64,000 bases of DNA. Source: Bog-756 sp963778165. Lineage in GTDB: Bacteria; Actinomycetota; Acidimicrobiia; Acidimicrobiales; RAAP-2. The stretch lies in NCBI GenBank assembly GCA_963778165.1, contig CAVZTE010000003.1, positions 496,001-560,000 on the forward strand. Reading direction: 5' to 3'. Positions 14,108 through 24,009 of this stretch are shown piece by piece (position 1 is the first letter of the stretch; each line of letters opens with the position of its first letter). The notes under the pieces were generated by a model, which saw only the letters and a list, made by a program, of their open reading frames with translations, did no database searches and had not been told where the DNA came from. The position numbers were made by a program, and so were the translations under genes.

Positions 14108-14842
14108 GTGGAGGTCGGCACCGGAGCGAGCGCCAACGCGGGCACCGCTACGGCCCCCGACGACACCACCCCGGGGGTCGAGCGCCTCCTGGCGCTCTCC
14201 GACGGAGTGGTGGCCATCGCTCTCACCCTGTTGGTCCTCCAGCTGGTGGTGCCTCCGATTGCCGGCGTGAGTGCCGCCGACGCCAAGTCGTGGCACTACC
14301 TATGGAAGCAGCTCAGCACCACCGGAGGCGACCAGTTCACCGCCTACATCGTCTCCTTCTACGTCATCGCCCAGTTCTGGCTCACCCACCACCGGGTGTT
14401 CCGTTCCATCCAGGGTCACGTCGAGGGCCTGGCCTGGTGGAACTTCGCCTTCCTGTTCACCATCACCCTCATGCCGTTCACCAGCGACCTGTTGGGTCGC
14501 TTCGGCCAGAACCCGCTGGCCATCGACATCTTCGCCTTCAACCTGGTGCTGGCCAGTGCCGCCACTCAGGGTGTGCGGATATTCGCCCAAACCCACCATC
14601 TCCAGAGCGCCGACGTGACGGAACGCGACGTCCGCATGGGCTACTTCCGATCCGTCTGGCTGTTGGTGGTGGTGTGCCTGGCCGCCAGCGTGGCGTGGTA
14701 CGACACCGGCCTGGCCTTCTACTGCTGGTTGCTCCTCATCCCCGCCAACCACCTGGCCCGGGCCTTCGTCAACCGCTTCCCCGGCCACTCGGGCTCAGAC
14801 GATCAGCCCGCGTCTCCGGCTGTGAGCGAAGAGATCGGCTGA
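14108..14842 (+). CDS. TMEM175/DUF1211-family membrane protein (putative potassium channel)
   Basis: A 244-residue protein from GTG 14108; the frame is open further upstream, but that part is low-complexity and without family residues. The hallmark first helix RLLALSDGVVAIALTLLVLQL (residues 26-46) matches the R-x3-[FL]SDG-[VF]-AIA signature of bacterial TMEM175 proteins. Five more membrane segments follow, including HHRVFRSI between helices and a WWNFAFLFTITLMPF segment. Family members form potassium-permeable channels. The 3' end overlaps the convergent FUSC gene by 48 bases. Confidence 0.8.
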   Translation: MEVGTGASANAGTATAPDDTTPGVERLLALSDGVVAIALTLLVLQLVVPPIAGVSAADAKSWHYLWKQLSTTGGDQFTAYIVSFYVIAQFWLTHHRVFRSIQGHVEGLAWWNFAFLFTITLMPFTSDLLGRFGQNPLAIDIFAFNLVLASAATQGVRIFAQTHHLQSADVTERDVRMGYFRSVWLLVVVCLAASVAWYDTGLAFYCWLLLIPANHLARAFVNRFPGHSGSDDQPASPAVSEEIG

Positions 14843-17182
14843 GCTGGCCAGGTCGGCCTGAACCGCACACTGGCTCTCCAACAACTCGTCGGCCCACAGC
14901 ATCTGCAACGCCTTGCGCAGGCCGTCGGCCCGGCGCTCCGACCGGGCCTGGTCGAAGGCCCGCTGGAGCACGTCGCCCAAGGTCTGCTCCTGGAGAGGGG
15001 GAGCGTCGAGCTCGTGGCGCCGGTCGGTCAGGAGCTCGGCGAACTCCTCGTACCAGCGATGACTGGAGGCGAACGAGTCCCGCAGGACCGCGCCGGCGAT
15101 GGTCACCGACTCCAGTTCGGGCTGACCCGGCTCCGGTGGGAACCTGGGCAGCTCGGCCAGGGTGAAAGCGGCCAACCGGATCCGGTTCGATCCGGTGACC
15201 AACTTGGCCACCGTATCGGCCTGCACCACTTTGGCTCCCCGCTCGCCCAGGAATTGACGGAAGGCGTCGTCCAGGCGCAGGTAGGCACGGTGCGAGGCCC
15301 GCTGAGCGGGCTGGCAGTCGATCTCCCTGTTGGTGATGGTGAGCCGGTCCACGGCGTCGGTCAGGTAGCCGGAGTTGGCCGCGAAGGAATCGGACAGGGC
15401 CCGCCCCAGGGCCGCCGTGGCTCCCCGGGGCCAGAACAGCAGACCCACCACGATGCTCACCGCGCACCCGATGGCCACATCCTCGATCCGGGTCAGGCCG
15501 ACCTTCCACCCCGTGGGATCGATGATGTTGAACAAGATGACCACCACCAAGGTGAAGCCGGCCTGTCCGGCGGCGAAGGAGATCATCGAAGGGGCCATGC
15601 CCGAGACCAATACGGCCACCGGCAACAGTCCCCACAGCGCCACCGAATGCCCTCCTATGCCGATCATGAGGGCCGACCCCACCAGAAAGCCCACCGTGGT
15701 CCCGGCGATGGCCCGCAGGGCCGTGGCCCCGGTACCCAGGGCATTGGAGCGCAGCACCGACAGGGTCCCGAGGACCACCCAGAACCCGTGCTCGACGTCG
15801 GTCACCTCTACCACCGCCACCGCCAGGGCCAACCCCATGGCCCCGCGGACGGCGTTGCGGAACCAGACGGAGTGGAACGAGAGGTGTGAAAGGACCCGGC
15901 TCCGGAACTGCTGGGAGGCGGGCTCACCCAAGACTCCCAACCGCCGGTCCCCGGCAGCTTGCGCTCCCGCGCCCTCCAGCGTGGCGTCGGCCACCATCTC
16001 GGTGGCCGTCCCGAGCGCCCGGGCCCGGAAGCTCGGGTCCAGAGCCGACACGATGCCTCGCCGGTGCGGGTACTCGGTCGACCCTGCCTCATCACCGGCC
16101 GACCGGCTGACTAGGTCAAGGTCGACGTTCGGGTCGATCAATGTCGCCACCTCGGCATCGAGATCGGCCACCAGTAGTTGATCCAACTCCTGGGTGGAGT
16201 GCCGGAGGGCCTCGATCAGCACCGGATCATCGACAGGGTGGGCGTCGGCGTCGGAGATGAGGGCTGCGGACCGGTGGAGTGTGGCGGCCACACTCCCGAT
16301 CACCCTGCGCACCATCGGCGCCTGGAGGGTCGTGGTCTGGTCCTGTGGGGAGAGGGCGCTCTCCGCCACCCATTCGACCCGCCCCACCAGCTTGGCCAGC
16401 GCCACCGCTCGCGCCGCTGCACCGGTGGGCGGGTACGGGGTCCCGGCGAACTGGGTCCTCAACTGCGTGAGCTCGGAGGCCACCCGCTCCCGGGCGGAGG
16501 GATCGACCCGACCATCGGCGTGAGCCTGAACCAGATCGGCCAACGAGGAGACCGTGGCCGACAGCCGTCGCCGCAGGTTGTCGTGCCATGGCGTGGGCCA
16601 GATGAGCATGCAGGCAGGGAGGCACAGCATGCCGGCCAGCGCCCATCCGAGCAGTCGGGGACCGATGGCCGAAGCCGGTTGGGCCACCGCCACGGGAAGC
16701 ACGAACAGCAATGAGGCCGCCGTCGAAGCCGTGGCGGCCTGGGGGGAGATGATTCCGGCGAAGAGCACCACGAATCCCACCACCGCCATGGCCACCACCG
16801 ACAACACCTTGTCGGTCGACACCGCCGTGCCCAGGGCGATGAAGGCCGCTCCCACCGCGAACAGAATGGCGTAGGAGCTGAGCCGGGTCCGCGGTGGTCC
16901 GGCGAAGTCGACCATCAGGAGCAGGGCGAAGGAGCCGAACGCCGCGAACAGGCTTATCTGAGAGTTGGACGAGGCCAGATGGGCGATACCGAACACCAGC
17001 GGAACGAACACCGCAGCCCGTGCCGAACGCTTGAGGGCCAAGAGATCAGGGTCCTGGGCCCGGTACCATCCGCCAACCCCTGACCACCCGATCCGGCCAT
17101 GGGGCCCGCTCGCTGCTGTGGCCTCAGGCTTCGGACCCTGGTCGGTCGTCGTCGAGCGAGCAGGCCGCGGAGACTCGGGCAT
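14795..17182 (-). CDS. FUSC/aromatic-acid-exporter-type membrane protein
   Basis: About 795 residues. The protein repeats the FUSC plan twice: a block of about six membrane helices (residues 60-210, RAAVFVPLVFGIAHLAS...), a soluble helical region, a second block of six helices (about 440-600, FRNAVRGAMGLALAVAVVE...), and a C-terminal helical domain. RNAVRGAMGLALAVA and FWVVLGTLSVLRSNA are typical of the fusaric-acid-resistance/YccS group, which exports aromatic acids or similar small organics. ATG 17182 is preferred because it leaves a 145-base divergent promoter region; the frame is open back to 17530, over the start of the opposite gene. Substrate unknown. Confidence 0.75.
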   Translation of the reverse strand: MPESPRPARSTTTDQGPKPEATAASGPHGRIGWSGVGGWYRAQDPDLLALKRSARAAVFVPLVFGIAHLASSNSQISLFAAFGSFALLLMVDFAGPPRTRLSSYAILFAVGAAFIALGTAVSTDKVLSVVAMAVVGFVVLFAGIISPQAATASTAASLLFVLPVAVAQPASAIGPRLLGWALAGMLCLPACMLIWPTPWHDNLRRRLSATVSSLADLVQAHADGRVDPSARERVASELTQLRTQFAGTPYPPTGAAARAVALAKLVGRVEWVAESALSPQDQTTTLQAPMVRRVIGSVAATLHRSAALISDADAHPVDDPVLIEALRHSTQELDQLLVADLDAEVATLIDPNVDLDLVSRSAGDEAGSTEYPHRRGIVSALDPSFRARALGTATEMVADATLEGAGAQAAGDRRLGVLGEPASQQFRSRVLSHLSFHSVWFRNAVRGAMGLALAVAVVEVTDVEHGFWVVLGTLSVLRSNALGTGATALRAIAGTTVGFLVGSALMIGIGGHSVALWGLLPVAVLVSGMAPSMISFAAGQAGFTLVVVILFNIIDPTGWKVGLTRIEDVAIGCAVSIVVGLLFWPRGATAALGRALSDSFAANSGYLTDAVDRLTITNREIDCQPAQRASHRAYLRLDDAFRQFLGERGAKVVQADTVAKLVTGSNRIRLAAFTLAELPRFPPEPGQPELESVTIAGAVLRDSFASSHRWYEEFAELLTDRRHELDAPPLQEQTLGDVLQRAFDQARSERRADGLRKALQMLWADELLESQCAVQADLASSADLFAHSRRRGLIV

Positions 17183-17327
17183 GGTCCCACTGAAGTTACT
17201 CCCGTCGGCGGCCAGCCGTTCCCTGTCTGCGGCCAGTCGGTTCGGGACCTGTGGCTGCACGGCGCCCACCCGCCCGGGTTGGCGGCCCCAGGCGGCGGGA
17301 CCACCCGTCGCCTGAAAGGATGACTCC

Positions 17328-19451
17328 ATGTGCCGGCGGCGGACCTCGACCGTACTCCTGCTGTGCCTACTCGCCGGTGGTGGGATCGTCTCATCCTGCG
17401 GAGGATCCACTGCGGCTCCACCGGTCGTCCCACCGCGACCGGTCGTGGTCACCACCGGCACCGGTCCGGCCGCCCGGTGGGACTGCCCCCTCAACGTGAC
17501 GACCGACGCCTTCACCGGGGCCTTCGCCACCGCTTCGGAGATCGGTTGGGAGGGTAATCAGCAAGGAGTGGTCACCTGCCTGGGAGGGACGTTCCTGGTA
17601 CAGGACGGGATGTACCACGACTACGGCTTCGGCATCTACAGCGGGTCGTCGACCACCTGGGTCGACGAGGACGGGTACCTCCCGGCTCAGGTCACCACGT
17701 TCAAACGCAACGGAGCCACCATCGCCATCACCGAGTTCGCCGACAGGGTGGTGTTCGACCGTCGGGCCTACGTGGCCGTCTACAGCCGGGTGGCCGTGGC
17801 CAATCCGACAGGACATGTCCTGTCGGAGAACCCCGAGCCGTCGTCGGGCATGGTGACCCTCTCCACCGCACCGGATGATGTCGGGCCCCATGCCACCGTC
17901 TCCCACGACTACGTGGTGGCGGCCGACCGGTTCGGCCACACCTATCCGTGGCCCACCGCCAGGCAACTGGCCGGGGACGGGAACTTCGATCAGCACTTCA
18001 ACGACATGAAGGAGTTCTGGGAACGGCAACTGGCCGGCATCGCCGAGGTCACCGTCCCCGATGTGGCTCTCAACGACGCCTATCGGGCCGGCTTCATCTA
18101 CACCCAGATCGCCCGCAGCGGCAACGAAATCCACACCGGCGTCAACGGGTACCAGGCCGAGTACAGCCACGACGTCATCGGCATCTTGTCCACGCTGTTC
18201 ACCCAGGGATACTTCACCGGCGCCCATGCGCTGTTGCTGGAGGCCCGCAAGGTGGTGGGGGAGCAGGGCCAGTACCAGGACGGGCTGTGGACCTACCCGT
18301 GGCTGTGGGCGGTGTACCTGCTCAAGACCGGGGATCTCAACTTCGTCAGGACGAACTTCGACCCGCCCGGATCCGGCCGCGCCTCCCAGCCCACCATCGA
18401 ACAGGCCGCCCACACCATCGCCACCGACCGGACCGGACCGGCCGGGATCATGGAGTCGACCGACGACATCGACTTCAACGGCTACTGGACCACCGACGAC
18501 TACGACGCCTTGTTGGGATTGGCCGCCTACCGGTACGTGGCCATGCGCCTGGGCGACACCGACCAGGAGACCTGGGCCTCGGAGCAGTACGACAGCCTGT
18601 TGTCGGCCACCAGCCGGACCCTCGAGTCGACGACTGCCCGTTTCGGGTTGGACTACCTGCCGTGCTCGATGCTCGAGCCCAATACCGCCAATACCTGTTC
18701 CAACCCGCGTGATGCCAACTGGGCCTCACCCATCGGACGCTGGGCGTGGGACGGTTCGCTGTTCGGCGCGGCCCTGAGCGGCCCGGGCCTGTCCCTCATC
18801 GACTCCACCTACGCCCATGGCTTCGGGCTCCTCCGCGGGCTCCTTCCGGCCGATACCTTCGGGGGCTTCCCTGACGACTACTACTCCAGTGCCTACAACG
18901 CCGGGTACGGCATCGCCGGTCTGGCCAGTCAGTCCCACCGCGACCAGGGCATCCTCAGCTATGAGTTCATGATCGCCAACAGCCAGAGCGGGCCCTACTC
19001 GTGGTGGGAGAGTTCGTCCGCCCCGTCCTCCGACACGCCCTGGATCGGCAAGCACCCGACCGCCGGTCAAGGATCGTCCCCTCATGCCTGGGGCATGTCC
19101 CAGGCCGACGCCGTGCTGTTGGACTCGGTGGTGGCCCAGAGCTCGGACGGGTCCCTGATCGTCGGTCGGGGCATACCCGGGCAGTGGTTGGGTCGCGGCT
19201 CTTCCCTATCGGTCTCCAACTTTCCAACGGTCGACGGCCAACGACTGGGCCTCACCATCACCTCCCGGGGCCGTTCGGTGTCGGTGAGCCTCCGCGGCCA
19301 CCGGCCGTCCGGACCGGTGCTGGTCCAACTCCCGACCATGATCGACAACATCGCCGCGGCGTCGGCCGGAGTCGTCGACGAGAGAACCGGAACAGTGACC
19401 ATCCCGGCGCGGGACGCCGGCGTCACCATCCATCTGCGCAGAACCACCTGA
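17328..19451 (+). CDS. Lipoprotein with six-hairpin glycosidase-like fold
   Basis: A 707-residue protein, AAAGGA eight bases before ATG 17328. The N-terminus is a lipoprotein signal (TSTVLLLCLLAGGGIVSSCGG, acylated Cys24). After a beta-rich region (50-200) comes a helical domain with repeated aromatic-rich motifs (FIYTQIARSGNEIHTGVNGY, DGLWTYPWLWAVYLLKTGD, DIDFNGYWTTDDYDALLGLA, WAWDGSLFGAALSG), the look of alpha/alpha six-barrel glycoside hydrolases. Acidic residues in several of these loops could be catalytic, but I cannot name the family with confidence. A C-terminal beta domain closes the protein. It is probably anchored outside the membrane and acts on polysaccharide. Divergent from the FUSC gene. 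Confidence 0.65.
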   Translation: MCRRRTSTVLLLCLLAGGGIVSSCGGSTAAPPVVPPRPVVVTTGTGPAARWDCPLNVTTDAFTGAFATASEIGWEGNQQGVVTCLGGTFLVQDGMYHDYGFGIYSGSSTTWVDEDGYLPAQVTTFKRNGATIAITEFADRVVFDRRAYVAVYSRVAVANPTGHVLSENPEPSSGMVTLSTAPDDVGPHATVSHDYVVAADRFGHTYPWPTARQLAGDGNFDQHFNDMKEFWERQLAGIAEVTVPDVALNDAYRAGFIYTQIARSGNEIHTGVNGYQAEYSHDVIGILSTLFTQGYFTGAHALLLEARKVVGEQGQYQDGLWTYPWLWAVYLLKTGDLNFVRTNFDPPGSGRASQPTIEQAAHTIATDRTGPAGIMESTDDIDFNGYWTTDDYDALLGLAAYRYVAMRLGDTDQETWASEQYDSLLSATSRTLESTTARFGLDYLPCSMLEPNTANTCSNPRDANWASPIGRWAWDGSLFGAALSGPGLSLIDSTYAHGFGLLRGLLPADTFGGFPDDYYSSAYNAGYGIAGLASQSHRDQGILSYEFMIANSQSGPYSWWESSSAPSSDTPWIGKHPTAGQGSSPHAWGMSQADAVLLDSVVAQSSDGSLIVGRGIPGQWLGRGSSLSVSNFPTVDGQRLGLTITSRGRSVSVSLRGHRPSGPVLVQLPTMIDNIAAASAGVVDERTGTVTIPARDAGVTIHLRRTT

Positions 19452-19558
19452 AACGGCTCCCGCAGTCCACCGGGGGTAGGCCTGCACTCCACCTGTTCCA
19501 CCCAGGCGTCGAGGGCCCCCCAATGCATATTGAGCCACCTGGGCTGTATATTGCACCA

Positions 19559-19936
19559 ATGCGCTATCTATGGATTGTCGGAGTCGCGGTGCTAGCTGCC
19601 CTGGGAGCGGGTTGCAGCACGGTATCGAGTAGCCCGACGACAACCACCAAGGCGCACCATTCGACCACTCCCACCACCGCGTCCACCGGGCCGATCACAC
19701 CGGGTCCGAAGGACAAGACGGCCTGCGCCAGCCTGAAGACGCTGGCAGCCGATGGCAAGTCGGCCACGCCCGCCGAGCTCAGGGCCACACTGAAGGCGGT
19801 CCGTCACGCCAACTACAAGAGGTTGCACACCCTTGGCGGCGAGTGGGCCCACGCCGTCGTCGACGGCAAGACGCCAGAGATAGCGAAGTACAAGGCGAAA
19901 ATCACCGCCATCTGCACCCGGATGGGTCTGGGCTAG
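19559..19936 (+). CDS. Small lipoprotein
   Basis: A 125-residue protein starting at ATG 19559. The signal peptide WIVGVAVLAALGAGC gives a lipobox with Cys19, followed by a Thr/Ser-rich linker (about 20-48) and a small helical domain with two cysteines (TACASL near 56 and TAICTRMG near 119) that may form a disulfide. Such surface lipoproteins are common in actinobacteria. No known domain is recognised. The gene has no clear operon partner; the ABC transporter begins 99 bases later. Confidence 0.6.
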   Translation: MRYLWIVGVAVLAALGAGCSTVSSSPTTTTKAHHSTTPTTASTGPITPGPKDKTACASLKTLAADGKSATPAELRATLKAVRHANYKRLHTLGGEWAHAVVDGKTPEIAKYKAKITAICTRMGLG

Positions 19937-20035
19937 TCGACCAGTCGGCGCGTCAGCCCTGTCGCGCCGACGGGGGACAGCCGACCCGGGCCGAGGTGCC
20001 TGACAAGATCGGCCGAGCCATGGAAAGCTGCCGAC

Positions 20036-20818
20036 ATGCAGCGAGGGGCGCCATACGGCGCGGTCGATCCGAGCGCTGAGCGCATCACCACGCAACCGGG
20101 CGCCCGCACTGTCGATGCCCGCAAGCAGTACGGGCAGGGGGAAGCTGCCGTCGATGCCCTCCGTGGCGTCACCGTCGAGTTCGCTTCGGGCTCCTTCACC
20201 GCCATCGCCGGACCATCAGGGTCGGGGAAGTCGACCCTGCTGCACTGCGTGGCCGGATTGGACCGGCTGACGTCGGGCCAGGCCTTCATCGGCGACCTCG
20301 AAGTCTCGACGTTGTCGGAGAACGAAGCGGCCATCATGCGTCGCAACCGGGTGGGCTTCGTCTTCCAGTCGTTCAACCTCCTCCCGTCCATGACGGTCCA
20401 GGAGAACATCGTCCTTCCCTGCTCCATCAGCCGCACCGCCATCGACACCGACTGGCTCGACCACCTCATCGGTGTCCTCGGGCTCGGTGGGCGACTGGAG
20501 CACCGCCCCGCCGAGTTGTCCGGCGGCCAACAGCAGCGGGTGGCCATGGCCCGGGCCTTGGCGCCCCACCCCGACGTGGTCTTCGCCGACGAGCCGACCG
20601 GCAACCTCGACACCAGGGCGGGCACCGAGCTCCTCGAGCTCCTCGTCGGGGTGGTTCGCTCCACCGGGCAGACCGTGGTGATGGTCAGCCACGACCCCCG
20701 GGCCCTGGGCTTCGCCGACCGGGCGGTGTTCCTGGTGGACGGTCGGTTGGTGGCCGACCTCGCCGACCCCACGGCCGACTCGGTCCTGGACCAGGTGCGG
20801 CTGCTCGAGACCCGATGA
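20036..20818 (+). CDS. ABC transporter ATP-binding protein (MacB/LolD type)
   Basis: A 260-residue ATPase with Walker A GPSGSGKST (59-67), Q-loop FVFQSFNLLPSMTV (108-121), signature LSGGQQQR (161-168), Walker B VVFADEP (181-187) with D-loop GNLDT, and the H-loop His in SHDPR. The FNLLP segment after the Q-loop is typical of MacB/LolD/FtsE-like ATPases. It overlaps the permease gene by four bases (ATGA at 20815), so the two work as a pair. The first 25 residues are poorly conserved and the true start may be internal. Confidence 0.92.
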   Translation: MQRGAPYGAVDPSAERITTQPGARTVDARKQYGQGEAAVDALRGVTVEFASGSFTAIAGPSGSGKSTLLHCVAGLDRLTSGQAFIGDLEVSTLSENEAAIMRRNRVGFVFQSFNLLPSMTVQENIVLPCSISRTAIDTDWLDHLIGVLGLGGRLEHRPAELSGGQQQRVAMARALAPHPDVVFADEPTGNLDTRAGTELLELLVGVVRSTGQTVVMVSHDPRALGFADRAVFLVDGRLVADLADPTADSVLDQVRLLETR

Positions 20819-23349
20819 TCCGGCTGGCCGTCACCGAGGCCCGGGCCCACGCCCGCCGACTGGCTCTGGTGGCAGCGGCCATTGCCGTAGCCGTCACCTT
20901 CATGTCGGGGACCTTCGTCCTGGCCGACTCGGTGCAGACCACCACGGTGGCCCAGGCCTCCAGCCAACCGCCGGGCCTGGCTGTGGCGGTCTACGGTGAC
21001 GGCTCCCTGCCCGCCCGGACGGCGGCCGACATCACCGGCGTACCCGGGGTGGCCCAGGCGGCACCGGTGGCGGCGGGGTACGCCCAGATGGTGGTGGGCG
21101 GGCGGGTCATCGGCACCACCGACTCCGTGGTGGTCTCGGTCTCCACCTATCCGGACCTCCAAGTCGGCCACCTGGTCGCCGGCCACCTGCCCACCGGCGG
21201 GGGACAGGTGGTGGTGCAGTCGGCCACCTTCGACAGCCAACACCTCCACCTCGGGCAACAGGTACAGGTGGTCTCGAGTGTTCCGGCCGAGCCCTTCACC
21301 ATCGTGGGCGTCCAGGCCGGCGTGTCCGTCCCCGGATCGCCCGGCGCCACGGTGATCGGCGTGGACTTCACCGACGCCCAGCGGCTGACCGGGCTCCACG
21401 GAAGGCTCAGTGAGGTACTGGTGTCCTCCACACCGGGCGTGACCCCCGAAGCCCTGGCCTCTCGGGTGCAGGCGCGGCTGGGGCCGTCCGACCATGCTCT
21501 CACCCGCTCCCACCTCACCGCCCTGGTGGTGGCCCAGAGCTCGTCACAGGTGCTGTCGTTCACCACCACCCTGGACGTGCTGATCGGCATCGCTCTGGTG
21601 GTGGGCATCTTCATCATCGTCAACGCCTTCTCCCTCCTGGTGGCCCAGCGCCGTCGGGAACTGGCCTTGCTCCGCTGCCTCGGGACCAGCCGCGCCCAAC
21701 TGGCCCTCCTGGTCACCGGCGAGGCCGGCTTGGTCGGGATGGTGGCCTCAGCGGTGGGCCTGGGCCTGGGCTTCCTGGCGGCCGTGGGCCTGCGCGGCCT
21801 GGTGCGGGCCTCGGGCACCGCCCTCCCGGACGGACCCCTGGACATCCGCTGGTCCGAGGCCCTGGTCTGCCTGGCCGCCGGGACCGGCGCCGCCATTCTG
21901 GCCTCGGTCATCCCGGCCTGGCAGGCCGGGCGGGTCCCCGCCCTGGTGGCCCTGCGGCTGGATCCGGTGTCCGAGGCCGCCGTGGCCCATCCGGCCCGGC
22001 GCCCGGTGGCCGTGACGTCGGCCCTCGTGGGGCTGGTGCTCCTGGTGCTCACCCTCCTGGCCGGCATACCGACCGGCGTGGTGGTGGGAGCGGTGCTGGT
22101 GGCGTTGGGTCTGGCCGGCCTCAGCCAGGCGCCGGTGGCCGCCACCGCCGGCGCCCTCGGATGGCCGGTGGAACGCCTCGGGGGATTCGCCGGGGGACTC
22201 GGTCGCCAGAACGCCATGCGCCACCCCCACCGAACCGCGGCCTCCGCTGCCTCGGTGGTGGTGGGGGTGGGATTGATCTGCGCCCTGGCCGTCATCGCCA
22301 ATTCGGCCCGGACGTCCTCCACCGGCCAGCTGAACCGCACGGTGCTGGCCGGGTACGTCCTCACCACCGCTGGATCCGGTGCACCGTCCAACGGCCCGTC
22401 GGCGGTTCAGCCCATGCCCACCAGCGTGGTGCCCCGATTGCGGTCCACTGTCGGGCTGGACCTGGTCTCGCCCACCTCGTACCTCAACTTTGAAGTGGCA
22501 CCCCACCAGTCGAACTGGGGGGCGGCCATCGACCCGGCCACCTACGGGCGCGTGGTCGGCCTGGGCCCCATCCACGGGAGCCTGGCCGGGCTGGACACCG
22601 GTGGGGTGGCCGTCCAGCAGTCGATCGCCCAGGCCGAGGGGTGGCACGTGGGATCGATGGTGTCCTTCATCTTCCCCGCGCAGTTCGGCAGCACCACGGT
22701 GGTGCATGCCCGGCGACCCGTCAGTGCCATCTTCGACAGCCTGGGCTATTACGGCGGTTTCCTCTTCTCCGCCTCCAGCCTGACCGCTGTCTATCCCGAC
22801 CTGGCCCCGTCGGTGATCTTCGTCGACGGTGCGCCCGGGGTTGGGGCCTCGACCACCCGGGCGGCCCTGGCCCGGGCACTGGTCGGCTACCCCCAGGTAG
22901 CGGTGGCCGACCCGGCCCAGGTCGAGGCGGACCAGAACCAGTCCATCAACCACCAGGTCGACCTGGTGGCGGTGCTCTCGCTGCTGGCCCTGATCATCGG
23001 ATACCTGGGCATGGTGACCAATCTCTCCTTGTCGATCACCGAGCGGGTGCGCGAGATCGGGCTGCTCCGGGCGGTGGGAATGTCGTCGCGCCAACTCGGA
23101 GCGGCCCTTCGACTGGAGTCGGCCATCATCGCCGCTTTGGGAGCAGTGGTCGGGGCCGCGCTCGGAGTCGGGGGGGCCTGGGTCCTCCAACGGTCGCTGG
23201 CCTCCGACGGACTAACCGAGCTGTCGGTCCCCTGGCTGACCCTGGTGCTCTACGTGATCGTGGCGGTGGTGGTCGGGGTGGTGGCCGGCGTGCTGCCGGC
23301 CCGCCAGGCCCGACGGATCCCCGTCCTCGAGGCCCTGGGCGACGAGTGA
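20815..23349 (+). CDS. FtsX-like ABC transporter permease (MacB type)
   Basis: An 844-residue permease with the duplicated FtsX plan. An N-terminal helix (9-30) leads to a large extracytoplasmic domain, then three helices beginning near 255 with ALLRCLGTSRAQLALLVTGE, a central pair of helices (about 390-440), a second extracytoplasmic domain, and a final three-helix block beginning LALIIGYLGMVTNLSLSITE and carrying REIGLLRAVGMSSRQL. That last motif is diagnostic of FtsX-family permeases. It is translationally coupled to the ATPase. Such pairs export or release lipoproteins, peptides or antibiotics; the cargo cannot be read from sequence. Confidence 0.92.
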   Translation: MIRLAVTEARAHARRLALVAAAIAVAVTFMSGTFVLADSVQTTTVAQASSQPPGLAVAVYGDGSLPARTAADITGVPGVAQAAPVAAGYAQMVVGGRVIGTTDSVVVSVSTYPDLQVGHLVAGHLPTGGGQVVVQSATFDSQHLHLGQQVQVVSSVPAEPFTIVGVQAGVSVPGSPGATVIGVDFTDAQRLTGLHGRLSEVLVSSTPGVTPEALASRVQARLGPSDHALTRSHLTALVVAQSSSQVLSFTTTLDVLIGIALVVGIFIIVNAFSLLVAQRRRELALLRCLGTSRAQLALLVTGEAGLVGMVASAVGLGLGFLAAVGLRGLVRASGTALPDGPLDIRWSEALVCLAAGTGAAILASVIPAWQAGRVPALVALRLDPVSEAAVAHPARRPVAVTSALVGLVLLVLTLLAGIPTGVVVGAVLVALGLAGLSQAPVAATAGALGWPVERLGGFAGGLGRQNAMRHPHRTAASAASVVVGVGLICALAVIANSARTSSTGQLNRTVLAGYVLTTAGSGAPSNGPSAVQPMPTSVVPRLRSTVGLDLVSPTSYLNFEVAPHQSNWGAAIDPATYGRVVGLGPIHGSLAGLDTGGVAVQQSIAQAEGWHVGSMVSFIFPAQFGSTTVVHARRPVSAIFDSLGYYGGFLFSASSLTAVYPDLAPSVIFVDGAPGVGASTTRAALARALVGYPQVAVADPAQVEADQNQSINHQVDLVAVLSLLALIIGYLGMVTNLSLSITERVREIGLLRAVGMSSRQLGAALRLESAIIAALGAVVGAALGVGGAWVLQRSLASDGLTELSVPWLTLVLYVIVAVVVGVVAGVLPARQARRIPVLEALGDE

Positions 23350-23438
23350 CCCAAACCCGGCGTGACCCGAGCTTCTTCGGGCCCCCGGCTGGCCGTTGCC
23401 GCGGTCTTGGCCGGCCGTCACCGATTTAGGGTTTGGCC

Positions 23439-23966
23439 ATGTTCGAATCGCCGGACCCGCCGTCGTCATCGTCGCCCGATGACCAGCAGGGACGGTCCAC
23501 CCGGGTCGAGGACGTCTTCACTGCCGCTACCGACCTGGCCCTCGACCACCCTGAGCGGGTGGCCACCGCGGTCGAGCAGTTCCGGGAGCGGGCCGAAGAG
23601 GACCACCTGGCCGGGACGCCCCGGGGCCGGGCCTACGTCCGCCGTCTTCAGGCCCTGCTGATCGAGGACCCCGAGCTCGGGATCGCCGTGGCCCGGGTGG
23701 TGTCCCTCGAGCACATCGCTCAAGAGCTGCTGGAGGGAACCCCGGTCGAGGGAGTCCCGGGCATCGGCCCCGACGGCGTGGCGCTGACCTTCACCGGGCG
23801 ACACCGCACCCGCCGCAAGGGGGCGCTGATCCTGGCCCTGTCGGCGGTGGTGCTGCTCATCGAGGCCGTTACCGCCGACGCCCTGGCGTCGGTACTGCTT
23901 TACCTGTGGACGGCGGTCGGACTCGGACTGTTCTTCTTCGGGGGCTACCTGGTGCTGCTGCAATAG
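23439..23966 (+). CDS. Membrane protein with soluble helical N-terminus, unknown function
   Basis: A 175-residue protein from ATG 23439 (an AGGG lies upstream). Residues 25-100 are acidic/basic helices (VEDVFTAATDLALDHPERVATA, QFRERAEEDHLAG), residues 100-125 a short basic linker (FTGRHRTRRKG), and two membrane helices follow (about 128-147 and 151-173, the last ending LFFFGGYLVLLQ). No family is recognised. It follows the ABC permease by 89 bases on the same strand and converges with the next gene. Confidence 0.55.
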   Translation: MFESPDPPSSSSPDDQQGRSTRVEDVFTAATDLALDHPERVATAVEQFRERAEEDHLAGTPRGRAYVRRLQALLIEDPELGIAVARVVSLEHIAQELLEGTPVEGVPGIGPDGVALTFTGRHRTRRKGALILALSAVVLLIEAVTADALASVLLYLWTAVGLGLFFFGGYLVLLQ

Positions 23967-24009
23967 CCGGCCCCGGGACGATGGAGACCGGCCAGGAACC
24001 CCTCAGGCC

